In this document: in pieces, positions 27,157 through 36,321 of the stretch
Position numbering within the stretch: the first letter of the stretch is position 1
How the letters are laid out: the number at the start of each line of letters is the position of its first letter
DNA from: Raineya sp.
GTDB lineage: Bacteria > Bacteroidota > Bacteroidia > Cytophagales > Thermonemataceae
Direction of reading: 5' to 3'
DNA length: 64,000 bases
Assembly (NCBI GenBank): GCA_025454915.1
Contig: JALONN010000015.1
Span: 26,681 to 90,680, forward strand
The notes under the pieces: generated by a model
What the model saw: the letters and a program-made list of their open reading frames with translations, nothing else
What the model was told of the DNA's origin: nothing
Database searches by the model: none
Program-made: the position numbers and the translations under genes

Positions 27157-28935
27157 TTATAGTTTAGGATGTTTTTCTAACCACCAACCCAAAGCACATA
27201 AAGCAAATAATTCCTGAGTGTAGTCTTCTTGTCTGCTTAAATGTTTCTGAAGAATATACTGAAACCTTGCTTTCGGAACATACTCAAATATAGGGTTTTG
27301 TGGATTTTTGGCAAAATCCCATAGAAAATTATTTTTCTTATTTTGGAGCCAATGTCCAAAAGGAATTCCAAAGCCTTCCTTTTTTCGCTGGGTATAAATT
27401 TTACCATCTTTCTGTTCTAATAATTTCTTCAAAATCCATTTTCTGCCATGTTTAAGAAGCATCTGACTTGGAATTTGCTTGGCAAAATTAGCCAAATCAT
27501 CATCCAGATATGGTACTCGAACTTCAATGGTGTGTTTCATAGACCAAAAATCTGTAAGACTTAAAATATCTGCTTGTAAATATTGCTCCCTATCCCATTT
27601 GAGTGCATCATCAAGTGTTTGGATTTGTATATTTGTTGTATTTTTATTTTCTAAAATATCCAAACTACAAAAATTGATAAAAGTCTTGGAAGGAGAGATG
27701 TCAATACCCTTTAAAAAACGTTTTCCTAAACGACCAAAAGGTAAAAACTGAGCAAGCTTTTTTGCATAAATCCAAAAAGATGGATGTTTTAAATACTGAT
27801 AGAAAGCCCAATGTCTGTTGTAGCCTCCAAATATTTCATCGGCACCAGCACCACTCCAAAGTACCCTGAAATCTTTTTTTGCCTCTTTGCAAATCAGATA
27901 TGTTGTAAGCATAGCCCCATCACCAATGGGCTGGTCTGCCTCTTGAAACAACTTTGGAAGTAATTCTAAATGCTGTTCTTGTAATTTTACTTCATGTAAA
28001 TCTGTTTTATACTGTTTTGCTGCTAAACGAGCAAAATGAGAATCTTGCGTAAAGCGTTTTTCATCACAAATAATACTAAAACAAGGTAATTGATAACCCA
28101 ATTGTATACTTTTAGCAAGCAAAAGTGTAGAGTCTACGCCACCACTTAGTAGCAAAGCTGGTGGAAAATACTCTGAATACTGATTTTGGATAGCTTTTTC
28201 TAATAAAGAATTTGTTTGCGTTAAAATTTCGTCAAGTTTGTTGGGAACAGTACGTCTAATTTTATCGACAGAAAAACTAGATTTATCAAGGTTTTTTGTG
28301 TTTAAATCCCAAGTTTGTAAATGGCAAGGGTGTTGCTGGATATCTTTAAAAAAAGTGTTTGGCAACAAAGAAAACTTATGTTGTAGATAGTCCCCTACAG
28401 AGGAGTTTTGAAGAGTTGTATCTACAAGTCCTGAAGCCACCAAAGAGTTTATTTCTGAAGAAAAAGCTAAAAAGTTGTTTCTAATTGTAAAATATAAAGG
28501 TTTTACACCATACATATCTCTTGCAGAAAGTAAGATGTTTCGCTTTTTATCCCAAAAAACAAAAGCAAATATACCCTTCAACTTTCCCCAAAAATAAGGT
28601 TCTTTTGCAACTAATTTGAGATAGTGAAACAATGTTTCTGTATCTGAATTACTTTGGTTTGCAAAGTTAAATTTCTTATCTAAATCTTCCCAATTATAGA
28701 TTTCACCATTAAAAACTAGAGTATAATGCTCGTTATGAAAAGGTTGCTGACTTTTATCAGTAATACTATTGATTTTAAGCAGATTGTGTCCAAAGAAAAT
28801 TTGATAATTTTCGGCTTGATAGGTTTGTACACTCGTATAATCTTGTCCTCGGTGTATAGATTGAGCAACCATTTTTTTGATGGGAGCAGAGGTTAGAGAA
28901 AACTCTCTATCAACAATACAATGAATACCACACAT
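27157..28935 (-). CDS. asnB: Asparagine synthase (glutamine-hydrolysing)
   Basis: AsnB makes asparagine from aspartate, glutamine and ATP. The 592-residue protein starts MCGIHCIVD, with Cys2 as the glutaminase nucleophile, and has the class II amidotransferase features FNGEIYN and SARDMYGVKPLYF. The synthetase domain carries the ATP-pyrophosphatase loop LLLSGGVDSTLLL and GAGADEIFGGYNRHW. Length is typical. It is first of a three-gene operon. A TAGCTTTG -7-like element on the minus strand (28971-28964) may be its promoter, back to back with that of phhA. Confidence 0.94.
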   Translation of the reverse strand: MCGIHCIVDREFSLTSAPIKKMVAQSIHRGQDYTSVQTYQAENYQIFFGHNLLKINSITDKSQQPFHNEHYTLVFNGEIYNWEDLDKKFNFANQSNSDTETLFHYLKLVAKEPYFWGKLKGIFAFVFWDKKRNILLSARDMYGVKPLYFTIRNNFLAFSSEINSLVASGLVDTTLQNSSVGDYLQHKFSLLPNTFFKDIQQHPCHLQTWDLNTKNLDKSSFSVDKIRRTVPNKLDEILTQTNSLLEKAIQNQYSEYFPPALLLSGGVDSTLLLAKSIQLGYQLPCFSIICDEKRFTQDSHFARLAAKQYKTDLHEVKLQEQHLELLPKLFQEADQPIGDGAMLTTYLICKEAKKDFRVLWSGAGADEIFGGYNRHWAFYQYLKHPSFWIYAKKLAQFLPFGRLGKRFLKGIDISPSKTFINFCSLDILENKNTTNIQIQTLDDALKWDREQYLQADILSLTDFWSMKHTIEVRVPYLDDDLANFAKQIPSQMLLKHGRKWILKKLLEQKDGKIYTQRKKEGFGIPFGHWLQNKKNNFLWDFAKNPQNPIFEYVPKARFQYILQKHLSRQEDYTQELFALCALGWWLEKHPKL

Positions 28936-29010
28936 AAGACATCAAAACGACTAAATAATGAGCCAAAGCTATAAAAATAGCTGAATTATTTAGTTCAACA
29001 GGTAAGGTTT

Positions 29011-29041
29011 TTTGCATTATTGAATAAAAAAATTAACTTTG
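29011..29041 (+). promoter_or_regulatory. Bacteroidota-type promoter for phhA
   Basis: TTTG (29011-29014), 19 bases, TAACTTTG (29034-29041). The phhA start is 16 bases further on, so the 5' leader would be very short. Confidence 0.7.
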
Positions 29042-29057
29042 TAAACTACAATAAAAT

Positions 29058-29825
29058 ATGGGAAACATCCACTTACTTACCCTTATGCGTCAAGAATATG
29101 ATAAATACACTGCCGATGATTTTGAAGTTTGGCAGACTCTGTTTGAACGTCAGATGAAAGCCCTGCCGGGGAAAGCTACTCAGGAGTACCTTGAAGGTAT
29201 TAAAAGAGTTGGTTTTGTTGCTGACCGTATTCCAAATTTTGATGAGGTAAATGAAAAGCTAAAAGCCTATACAGGCTGGAGAATTTATGTAGTACCAGGT
29301 CTTATTCCTAACAAAGAGTTTTTTGAACTGATGCGTGACGGAAATTTCTGTGCCACTACATGGCTTCGCAGAAAAGACCAACTAGATTATTTGGAAGAGC
29401 CTGATATGTTCCATGATGTTTTTGGACATGTTCCATTACTTACCAATCAGCCGTTGTGTAATTTCCTAGTAGATTTGAGTAAAATAGCTCTCAAATATAT
29501 TGAGAGTGAGGTAGCTATTGAACTAATTGCTCGTTTATACTGGTACACTGTGGAGTTTGGTTTGATACAAGAGAAAGAAGGACTTCGTATCTACGGAGCA
29601 GGTATATTGTCTTCATCTGGTGAAACAGACTACTCTCTGTATAGTGATGTACCTGAAAGAGTTCCTTTTGATATACAAGGTATCTTAGACACTCCTTATA
29701 TCAAAGATAAATATCAGATGAAATACTTCGTAATCAACTCTTACGAACAATTGTATTCATCTGTACCTGAAATAGATAGATTGGTGACCAAAGCAGTAGA
29801 AGAAAACAAGGTATTGGTTTTCTAG
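29058..29825 (+). CDS. phhA: Phenylalanine 4-monooxygenase
   Basis: This 255-residue, single-domain bacterial enzyme hydroxylates phenylalanine to tyrosine using a pterin cofactor and non-haem iron. The iron ligands are visible as the two His of MFHDVFGHVPLL and the Glu of WYTVEFGLI. Other family segments are GWRIYVVPGLIP and IYGAGILSSSGE. No regulatory ACT domain is present, as expected for bacterial forms. It is divergent from asnB, stands alone, and ends at a strong terminator. Confidence 0.95.
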   Translation: MGNIHLLTLMRQEYDKYTADDFEVWQTLFERQMKALPGKATQEYLEGIKRVGFVADRIPNFDEVNEKLKAYTGWRIYVVPGLIPNKEFFELMRDGNFCATTWLRRKDQLDYLEEPDMFHDVFGHVPLLTNQPLCNFLVDLSKIALKYIESEVAIELIARLYWYTVEFGLIQEKEGLRIYGAGILSSSGETDYSLYSDVPERVPFDIQGILDTPYIKDKYQMKYFVINSYEQLYSSVPEIDRLVTKAVEENKVLVF

Positions 29826-29860
29826 TTGAATACAAATAAATTTCACCGAGTAAAATACAC

Positions 29861-29890
29861 ATTTCACCTAAAGTCATTTTTAGGTGAAAT
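29861..29890 (+). terminator. Terminator of phhA
   Basis: ATTTCACCTAAA, loop GTCATT, TTTAGGTGAAAT, then a T run. Confidence 0.85.
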
Positions 29891-29900
29891 TTTTTATCTA

Positions 29901-29990
29901 TACCTTTGAATCAAAATAGTTTTAGTGGTGTTTAGCAACTCAAAAGTTGCTTTTAGGAAAACGACGATGCTGTAGCACTGTCGTTTTTTA
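29901..29990 (+). ncRNA. Candidate short RNA or attenuating leader before nadD
   Basis: A -7-like TACCTTTG (29901-29908; no clear -33 box) is followed by two hairpins. The first is AGCAACT-CAAA-AGTTGCT (29934-29951). The second is AAAACGAC...GTCGTTTT with inner pairs TGC/GCA (29958-29987), running into a T-rich tract. A transcript from about 29915 would be a ~75-base RNA with an intrinsic terminator, ending 46 bases before nadD. It could be a small RNA or a terminator in the nadD leader. No known RNA family is recognised. Confidence 0.4.
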
Positions 29991-30035
29991 TTTTTATAGA
30001 TTTTTCTTAATTATGCATCTCTAATAGCACTGATT

Positions 30036-30608
30036 ATGAAAATAGGCTTATTTTTTGGTTCGTTTAACCCCATCCATGTTGGTCATCTGATTTTAGCCAA
30101 TAACATGGTAGAATATACTGATTTGGAACAAGTCTGGCTGGTCATTTCTCCTCAAAATCCACACAAAAAGAAAAATACGCTTTTGCATGAGTTTGACAGA
30201 TATGATATGGTTGAAAAAGCTATTTATGATAATCCAAAACTCAAAGCATGTGACATCGAATTTAGACTACCTATTCCAAGTTATACCATTGATACACTGG
30301 CTCACCTGCAAGAAAAATATCCCAAACATGAATTTGCAATTATCATGGGAAGTGATAATTTGACTAATTTCAAGACATGGAAAAACTATGATAAGATACT
30401 AGAATATTATAGTCTTTATGTTTATCCCAGACCCAATGTTGCTGAAACAGAATTTCATACACATCCTAAAGTTACTCTGGTAAAGGCTCCTTTGCTAGAT
30501 ATTTCAGCAACTTATATCCGAGATAGCATTAAATCAGGGAAATCTATTCGTTATTTAGTACCTGAAGCTGTAGAGGAACTGATACATCGAAAAAAGTTTT
30601 ATCAGTAA
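30036..30608 (+). CDS. nadD: Nicotinate-nucleotide adenylyltransferase
   Basis: NadD adenylylates nicotinate mononucleotide in NAD synthesis. The 190-residue protein has the nucleotidyltransferase motif GLFFGSFNPIHVGHLILA (the HxGH signature) and the C-terminal ISATYIRDSIKSGKSIRYLV (ISxTxxR signature). Length is typical. The preceding 200 bases contain two hairpin units that may attenuate it. It ends 3 bases before a convergent unknown gene. Confidence 0.95.
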   Translation: MKIGLFFGSFNPIHVGHLILANNMVEYTDLEQVWLVISPQNPHKKKNTLLHEFDRYDMVEKAIYDNPKLKACDIEFRLPIPSYTIDTLAHLQEKYPKHEFAIIMGSDNLTNFKTWKNYDKILEYYSLYVYPRPNVAETEFHTHPKVTLVKAPLLDISATYIRDSIKSGKSIRYLVPEAVEELIHRKKFYQ

Positions 30609-30611
30609 AAT

Positions 30612-31445
30612 CTATGCCTTCCTCTTTACATAAATAAAATCAAAAAAATAGTCGCTTGTATGGTTTCCCTCTGGTTCTTCTGTTGTTCCAAGAATCAAGA
30701 AACCATTTTCTTCATCATAAATAGGACAAAAAGGAATAATATCAGTAAAAGCTGGAAGTAAAATATCTAAAGATTCAAAAACAGGAAAAGTTCCAGTAAA
30801 AAAATATCCTTGTTCAATATCCTCAGTCAAACTATTCAAGAGAGTCTCAAAATTATCATACTTTCGAATTTCCCAGTCACACAAATTTTTTAGCATACCT
30901 TCTTCAAATGCTTCTAAAGGTTTTTTTTCTTCTTTTAAAAAGTATTCATTCATTCTTTCCACTAATTCTTCATGATCTTGAACTTGATCATCTTCACTTA
31001 GTTGTTTTATCTCTTCCTCAAAATGATTATCTGTTTTGATAAAAGTATGATAATCATGGATAAACACTTCAACAAGCAAATCCTCTGTTAAACTATGATA
31101 TTCAGTTTCAATATTTCCTGAAATAAGATAAAACTCAAAATTAGAAGGTTCATCTCCCCAATTTATGCAGTATGGAAGATATGGAACTTGACGGAAAAGT
31201 TTTACCATATCAATAAATCCATCATTTGTTTCAAGCCAAAATAAAGGTTCCATATCTTTCGGGAGAGTACTTTCCAAACAGTCATGAAGAGAAATATGTT
31301 GTAAAGCAAGATTTAAAAAGCTAGTCAGTAACAGCTTTCTATCATTAAATTTTTTATCATTTGAAGCAATTTCTAAACCTAATTTAATGTTAGGAACTTG
31401 CTTAGAACATAGTAATTCTACTAAATTGTGAGAATTATAAGACAT
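30612..31445 (-). CDS. Conserved hypothetical acidic cytoplasmic protein
   Basis: This 277-residue protein has no signal sequence or membrane segment. It is acidic and glutamate-rich (HFEEEIKQLSEDDQVQDHEE). The first ~50 residues (LVELLCSKQVPNIKLGLEIA) are helical and recall the N-terminal helical unit of the LRR proteins at 37725 and 40825. The middle (WLETNDGFIDMVKLFRQV) and C-terminal part (GFLILGTTEEPEGNHTSDYF) suggest an SMI1/KNR4-like or DUF-type globular fold, but I cannot assign it. It stands alone between convergent nadD and divergent mtaB. Confidence 0.7.
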   Translation of the reverse strand: MSYNSHNLVELLCSKQVPNIKLGLEIASNDKKFNDRKLLLTSFLNLALQHISLHDCLESTLPKDMEPLFWLETNDGFIDMVKLFRQVPYLPYCINWGDEPSNFEFYLISGNIETEYHSLTEDLLVEVFIHDYHTFIKTDNHFEEEIKQLSEDDQVQDHEELVERMNEYFLKEEKKPLEAFEEGMLKNLCDWEIRKYDNFETLLNSLTEDIEQGYFFTGTFPVFESLDILLPAFTDIIPFCPIYDEENGFLILGTTEEPEGNHTSDYFFDFIYVKRKA

Positions 31446-31607
31446 AAAATTTTAATTAAAAATACAATATTATCACAAAATAAGTTATTTGAAGAAAATA
31501 TGCAAAAGTGGTTTTATCTTAAGACTAAATTTAAAACATTTTCTCAAAATCTAAATATTATAAAATAGAAAAAATGTGTAACTTTGCAACCTCAAATTGA
31601 GTGAATT

Positions 31608-32933
31608 ATGAAAAAAGTAGCCTTTTATACATTGGGTTGTAAACTAAACTATTCGGAAACCTCCTCTATTTCAAGGAACTTTGAAGAAAGAGGCTTTAAA
31701 AAAGTTGATTTTAATGATAGCCCTGATATTTTTGTAATCAATACCTGTTCGGTTACAGATAATGCAGATAAAAAGTGTAAGAAAATTGTAAAAGAGGCTC
31801 GTAAAATTTCCCCAAATGCTTTTGTAAGTATTATAGGCTGTTATGCACAACTCAAACCCAAAGAAATATCAGAAATAGAAGGTGTAGATGCTGTTTTGGG
31901 TGCTGCTGAGAAATTTCAACTCATTGATTTATTGGGAACATTTGAACGCAAAGAAAAAGCTCAGATTTTTGCCTCAGATATCAAAGAAGTTGCACAAACT
32001 TATTGTAGCTCATACTCTTATGGAGATAGAACAAGAACTTTCTTAAAAGTACAAGATGGTTGTAATTATAATTGCTCCTTTTGTACCATTCCACTTGCCA
32101 GAGGAAAAAGTAGAAGTGATACCATCGAAAATATTGTTCGCCAAGCCAAAGAAATAGCTAAAACAGAAGTAAAGGAAGTAGTTCTTACGGGTGTCAATAT
32201 TGGTGATTTTGGAATACAAGAAGGAAAAAGACAGGAACGTTTTGTAGAACTATTAAAAGCTCTTGATGAAATAGAAGGAATTGAACGTTTTAGAATATCA
32301 AGTATTGAGCCTAATTTACTCACCAACGAAATTATAGAATTTGTAGCTCAGTCAAAACGATTTGTACCCCATTTTCATATCCCTTTACAATCGGGTAGCA
32401 ATAAAATTTTAAAGGCTATGCACAGAAGGTATCTGAGAGAGCTGTATGCAGAAAGAGTTGCTAAAATAAAATCTTTGATGCCTCATTGTTGTATTGGTGT
32501 AGATGTAATTGTGGGCTTCCCTTCAGAAACAAATGAAGACTTCTTAGACACATATAATTTCTTGAATGAATTAGATATTTCATATTTGCATGTCTTTACC
32601 TATTCGGAAAGAGATAATACGGCTGCTTTGGCAATAGATGAAGTGGTTCCTCAGCAACAACGTCAAGAACGTTCAAAGATGCTTCATATTCTTTCAGATA
32701 AGAAAAGAAGATATTTTTATGAGCAAAATGTAGGCAGAGTCGCAACAGTATTATTCGAAAAAGATATTGAAAATGGAATGATGGAGGGTTTTACAGAAAA
32801 CTATGTAAGAGTAGTTGCCAAATACGACCCGTTACTGATTAATGAATTGAAAACAGTAGAAATGACTAAAATTAATGCAGAAATGCTGATGGAAGTGAAA
32901 GAAATAGAAGAATTTGAAGTCCATCACTCATAA
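31608..32933 (+). CDS. mtaB: tRNA t6A37 methylthiotransferase
   Basis: MtaB adds a methylthio group to t6A at position 37 of tRNAs. The 441-residue protein begins with the UPF0004 domain (FYTLGCKLNYSETSSISR, VINTCSVTDNADKKCKK, IIGCYAQL), whose three Cys bind one cluster. The radical SAM motif CNYNCSFCTIPLARGKSRS (CxxxCxxC) follows, and a TRAM-like C-terminus. This N-terminus separates MtaB from MiaB and RimO. A TAACTTTG -7 element lies at 31579-31586, 22 bases before the start. Confidence 0.94.
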   Translation: MKKVAFYTLGCKLNYSETSSISRNFEERGFKKVDFNDSPDIFVINTCSVTDNADKKCKKIVKEARKISPNAFVSIIGCYAQLKPKEISEIEGVDAVLGAAEKFQLIDLLGTFERKEKAQIFASDIKEVAQTYCSSYSYGDRTRTFLKVQDGCNYNCSFCTIPLARGKSRSDTIENIVRQAKEIAKTEVKEVVLTGVNIGDFGIQEGKRQERFVELLKALDEIEGIERFRISSIEPNLLTNEIIEFVAQSKRFVPHFHIPLQSGSNKILKAMHRRYLRELYAERVAKIKSLMPHCCIGVDVIVGFPSETNEDFLDTYNFLNELDISYLHVFTYSERDNTAALAIDEVVPQQQRQERSKMLHILSDKKRRYFYEQNVGRVATVLFEKDIENGMMEGFTENYVRVVAKYDPLLINELKTVEMTKINAEMLMEVKEIEEFEVHHS

Positions 32934-32991
32934 TTGAAATAGAAAATACTTAGCTTTACAAAACAATTAAACAGATACTTTATCTTTTAGT

Positions 32992-33717
32992 ATGAAAAAA
33001 ATAGCCTTATTTTTAATATGTATCTTATATAATTTTCATGTTTTTGGTCAGACCGAATTTGAAAAAGCAAAATTAGAAATACTTTGCCAAGCCATTAGAT
33101 TTAATCATATCATGCAGGGAAAAGCAGAAGTAGCCAATCAGTTAGATTGCTCTTCATTGCAAACACTAGAAAAGTCAGTTCCTAATGCTTCTCGTGCTTC
33201 AAAAAATATGATAACTGCTTATAAAAGTAAGGCTTATCAACAGATACCTGCTGAAACAGATAAAATTAAACAGCTTAAAAAAGAAGTTTTTAACGATTTA
33301 AAAAAATTAGCTCCTCGCATCAATAAAAGTGCTGATTTTCAAGCTAAATGGCAAAAAGGACTTGATTCGTTATCAACACTCTTAGATTCGAATTTATCTT
33401 TACCCGTAGATGAAACAACGCAAAATACAGAACCTAAAACAGATAATGCCAACCCTGATTTAGAAGAGACTATAATACCCGTAGAAAGACCTAAAAACAA
33501 TACAGGTGAGCAAAGCAATACAGGTTTATGGATTATCACAATTTTAGCCATGATGATTTCGTTTTTGAGTGTAGGATATGCTTATTTAACACAAAAAACA
33601 ACAGCCCACAAATTGAAAGAAATGGATAATTTGGTAAAAGAACGATATAATCATCTGGATGTTCGCATGGATAAAATGCTTACAAAAGAAGAATTCCGTA
33701 AACATAATCCACAATAA
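32992..33717 (+). CDS. Hypothetical single-pass membrane protein with signal peptide and coiled coil
   Basis: This 241-residue protein has a signal peptide (MKKIALFLICILYNFHVFGQ). A helical periplasmic region with two Cys (EILCQAIR, NQLDCSSL) and an acidic, proline-containing linker follow. A transmembrane helix lies near residues 182-202 (GLWIITILAMMISFLSVGYA) and a cytoplasmic coiled coil ends the protein (LKEMDNLVKERYNHLDVRMD). No family is recognised. chrA starts 7 bases after it, so the two are probably co-transcribed. Confidence 0.7.
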   Translation: MKKIALFLICILYNFHVFGQTEFEKAKLEILCQAIRFNHIMQGKAEVANQLDCSSLQTLEKSVPNASRASKNMITAYKSKAYQQIPAETDKIKQLKKEVFNDLKKLAPRINKSADFQAKWQKGLDSLSTLLDSNLSLPVDETTQNTEPKTDNANPDLEETIIPVERPKNNTGEQSNTGLWIITILAMMISFLSVGYAYLTQKTTAHKLKEMDNLVKERYNHLDVRMDKMLTKEEFRKHNPQ

Positions 33718-33724
33718 TACACAA

Positions 33725-34936
33725 ATGAATGTTCGGAAAATCCGATATTTCATTTTCCTCAAAGAAATCTTTGTGATGTCTTGGACAGCCTTTGGAGGTC
33801 CACAGGCTCATTTGGCTCTTTTCTTAAAAGTTTTTGTAGAAAAAAGAAATTATCTGACAGAGGAAGCTCTTTTGGAGATTTATGCACTCTGTCAGATGTT
33901 GCCAGGTCCTACATCTACACAAACCATTACAGGTATTGCTTATAAAATAGGAGGAGCCCGACTGGCTTACCTAACCCTTGTCGTCTGGATATTTCCAGCT
34001 GTCATGATTATGACACTGGCAGCTATACTGGTTACATATCTACAAGAACAACAAATAGACTTTGCTTTTGCCCGTTTTACACAGGCATTAGGGGCAGGAT
34101 TTATCTTGGCAGCAGCTTTCCAAATTATTCAGAAAATCATAAAAACAAAAACAAGTATAGTTCTAATGATTTTTTCGGCAGTGGTGGCTTATTTCTATCA
34201 CCCACAATGGTTTTTGCCACTACTTATTTTGTTTGGAGGTATTGTAACAACCACAAAATTTAAAAGATATGAACGAGTTGAAGATAAAAATGTAAAAATT
34301 CGTTGGAGAAATTTAACTTACTTTATCATGCTGTTCGTTGGGCTTGGCATTCTCAGTGAACTTACCCGTCGTTACGATTTTGGTTTACCCTTCAGACTTT
34401 CTGAAAACTTTTTTAGAACGGGTTCTATTATTTTTGGAGGAGGACAAGTGCTTATCCCTCTGATGCTTACAGAGTTTGTATATATTAAAAAACTTATTTC
34501 TCGTGAAGAGTTTGATTTAGGCTATAACTTAAATCAGATATTGCCAGGTCCTACGTTTTCTTTTGCTGCCTTTATTGGGGCTTTGGCTATGGGTAATGAT
34601 TTTAATATTTGGGGACAAGTATTAGGGGCATTTTTAGCGGCTTTTGGAGTTTTTATGCCGGGTACATTACTCATTTTCTTTGTGATACAATTTTGGGATG
34701 AGCTGAAAAAATACAGACCTGTGAGAGCATCTTTAGAAGGAATTAATGCTGTAAGTGTAGGGCTTGTAATTACAGCCGTTGTTCTGATGGCAGAGCCTAT
34801 TTTTTCAAAACCTACACCTGATATGGTTTTAGATATAGTGGTTGTAATAGTCTGTTTTATTATTTTACAATTTACTAAAATACCTCCTCCATTCTTGGTG
34901 TTGCTGGGCTTGTTAGCAGGCTTTTTAGTTTCTTAA
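33725..34936 (+). CDS. chrA: Chromate transporter (CHR family)
   Basis: An in-frame TTG/ATG lies upstream at 33659, but that would overlap the preceding gene by 59 bases. The ATG at 33725 starts the conserved N-terminus and is chosen (403 residues). The protein is a two-domain CHR transporter: each half repeats FGGPQAHLALF / FGGGQVLIPLM and CQMLPGPTSTQT / NQILPGPTFSFA, with about ten membrane helices. Family members export chromate or related anions; resistance here is not shown. Confidence 0.92.
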   Translation: MNVRKIRYFIFLKEIFVMSWTAFGGPQAHLALFLKVFVEKRNYLTEEALLEIYALCQMLPGPTSTQTITGIAYKIGGARLAYLTLVVWIFPAVMIMTLAAILVTYLQEQQIDFAFARFTQALGAGFILAAAFQIIQKIIKTKTSIVLMIFSAVVAYFYHPQWFLPLLILFGGIVTTTKFKRYERVEDKNVKIRWRNLTYFIMLFVGLGILSELTRRYDFGLPFRLSENFFRTGSIIFGGGQVLIPLMLTEFVYIKKLISREEFDLGYNLNQILPGPTFSFAAFIGALAMGNDFNIWGQVLGAFLAAFGVFMPGTLLIFFVIQFWDELKKYRPVRASLEGINAVSVGLVITAVVLMAEPIFSKPTPDMVLDIVVVIVCFIILQFTKIPPPFLVLLGLLAGFLVS

Positions 34937-34997
34937 AAAAAATATCGTTCAATCTCTGAAAATATCTTATTTTTACAGTTTAAAAATAAAGAATTGT

Positions 34998-35813
34998 ATG
35001 ACAAGCCAACAATTTACAGCCAGTCCCAGTTTTAACGAAGCATATTTTAGTATAGAAAAAGTAAATGCTCTGAAACAAGATTTTCAGAATGCAAAACCCT
35101 ATACACACATCATTATGGATAACTTCCTTAAAAGTGATGTTGCCGAAATGTTACACACCCAATTTCCACCAACTGAAAAACTTGCCAAACATTATGACGG
35201 TTTGAATGAAAATAAATCGGAAGGAGCTAATTTTGGCGATTTTCATCCTGCTTTTGCTGAATTGCGTAGAGATTTGATGAGTAAAGAATTTGCCCAATGG
35301 ATGGCAACAGTTACAGGGATTGATGATGTTTTTGTAACAGATGATAATTTGGGTTGTGGGCTGCACGAAGGAAAAAATGGTAGTTTTTTGGACGTACATA
35401 TTGATTTTAATATTCATGCTGAAAAAAATGTACATAGAAGGCTTAATATGCTTATTTACATGAACAAAGATTGGAAGCCCGAATATGGTGGCGACCTTGA
35501 AATGTGGAATGCAGATATGACTAACTGTGATAAAAAGGTAGCTCCATTGTTCAATAGAGCTGTAATTTTTGAAACCAACGAAATTTCGTATCATGGATAT
35601 TCAAAAATTACGGTTCCCGAAGGTATGACCCGTAAATCTATTTATACTTATTTCTATACAGATATTCGTGATGGTGCTGTGAAATATCATGATACAATTT
35701 TCAAGGCTCGTCCTGATGATACACTTACCAAAAAAATAGCTACTTCTGCAAAAGAAACACTTAAAAACTTTATTAAAAGACAATTACGTAAATTTGGAGT
35801 AACGCTTAAATAG
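34998..35813 (+). CDS. 2-oxoglutarate/Fe(II)-dependent oxygenase
   Basis: This 271-residue protein fits the prolyl-4-hydroxylase-type 2OG-Fe(II) oxygenase fold. The iron ligands are His and Asp in LDVHIDFNIH and a distal His in ISYHGYSKI. The 2-oxoglutarate-binding Arg is probably in MTRKSIYTYFYT. Residues HRRLNMLIYMN and YGGDLEMWN are typical of the family. The substrate is unknown. It lies 2 bases before gatC, a coincidental or operon-level link. Confidence 0.9.
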   Translation: MTSQQFTASPSFNEAYFSIEKVNALKQDFQNAKPYTHIIMDNFLKSDVAEMLHTQFPPTEKLAKHYDGLNENKSEGANFGDFHPAFAELRRDLMSKEFAQWMATVTGIDDVFVTDDNLGCGLHEGKNGSFLDVHIDFNIHAEKNVHRRLNMLIYMNKDWKPEYGGDLEMWNADMTNCDKKVAPLFNRAVIFETNEISYHGYSKITVPEGMTRKSIYTYFYTDIRDGAVKYHDTIFKARPDDTLTKKIATSAKETLKNFIKRQLRKFGVTLK

Positions 35814-35815
35814 CC

Positions 35816-36103
35816 ATGAACATAGATAAACAAACCTTGCAAAATATAGCTCATCTGGCACGATTGGAGTTTGAAGAGCAATCTGAAATTAAAATGATTG
35901 GAGAAATGAGCAAAATATTGAGTTGGATGGAAAAACTCAATGAAATTGATACAGAAAATGTACAGCCTCTCATTCATATCTCTCAGGAAATCAATGTACT
36001 CCGAGAGGATGAAGCAAAAACTTCTTTAGATCATGAAAAGGGCTTATTAAATGCCCCTAAAAGAGATGCCAATTATTTTAGAGTACCCAAAGTGATTGAA
36101 TAA
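35816..36103 (+). CDS. gatC: Asp-tRNA(Asn)/Glu-tRNA(Gln) amidotransferase subunit C
   Basis: GatC stabilises the GatAB complex that converts misacylated Glu-tRNA(Gln) or Asp-tRNA(Asn). The 95-residue protein has the family pattern IAHLARLEFEE, MSKILSWMEKLNEIDTENV and C-terminal RDANYFRVPKVIE. gatA and gatB are not in the window. It follows the 2OG oxygenase gene by 2 bases and ends at a strong terminator. Confidence 0.95.
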   Translation: MNIDKQTLQNIAHLARLEFEEQSEIKMIGEMSKILSWMEKLNEIDTENVQPLIHISQEINVLREDEAKTSLDHEKGLLNAPKRDANYFRVPKVIE

Positions 36104-36126
36104 AGCCAAAATTAGATAGACAGCAT

Positions 36127-36157
36127 ATACCAACATAGCAGAATCCTATGTTGGTAT
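36127..36157 (+). terminator. Terminator of gatC
   Basis: ATACCAACATAG, loop CAGAATC, CTATGTTGGTAT, then a T run. Confidence 0.88.
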
Positions 36158-36185
36158 TTTTTTGTCCTAAAAGCGTACATTTTTT

Positions 36186-36201
36186 TGTCCGCAAACGGAC
36201 A
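36186..36201. promoter_or_regulatory. TGTCCG-N4-CGGACA dyad upstream of the ECF sigma gene
   Basis: This perfect 6+4+6 inverted repeat lies in a T-rich stretch. TTTTTTTGTCC also occurs at 36157-36167 and again into the dyad. A DNA-binding site is plausible. Confidence 0.45.
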
Positions 36202-36321
36202 CTCACTATACTTATTGTGTGAATACAAATATTTTTTTTCAAAAAAAATGTGCTTTTTTAGTCTTGTTTTGCATTTTTTTGATTTTGGCATAAAATATTT
36301 TGACTTTTGGAATGATTTTGA

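Noticed and set aside
35151..35594. A 147-codon open frame on the minus strand
   Set aside because: Antisense to the 2OG oxygenase gene, which has a clear family match.
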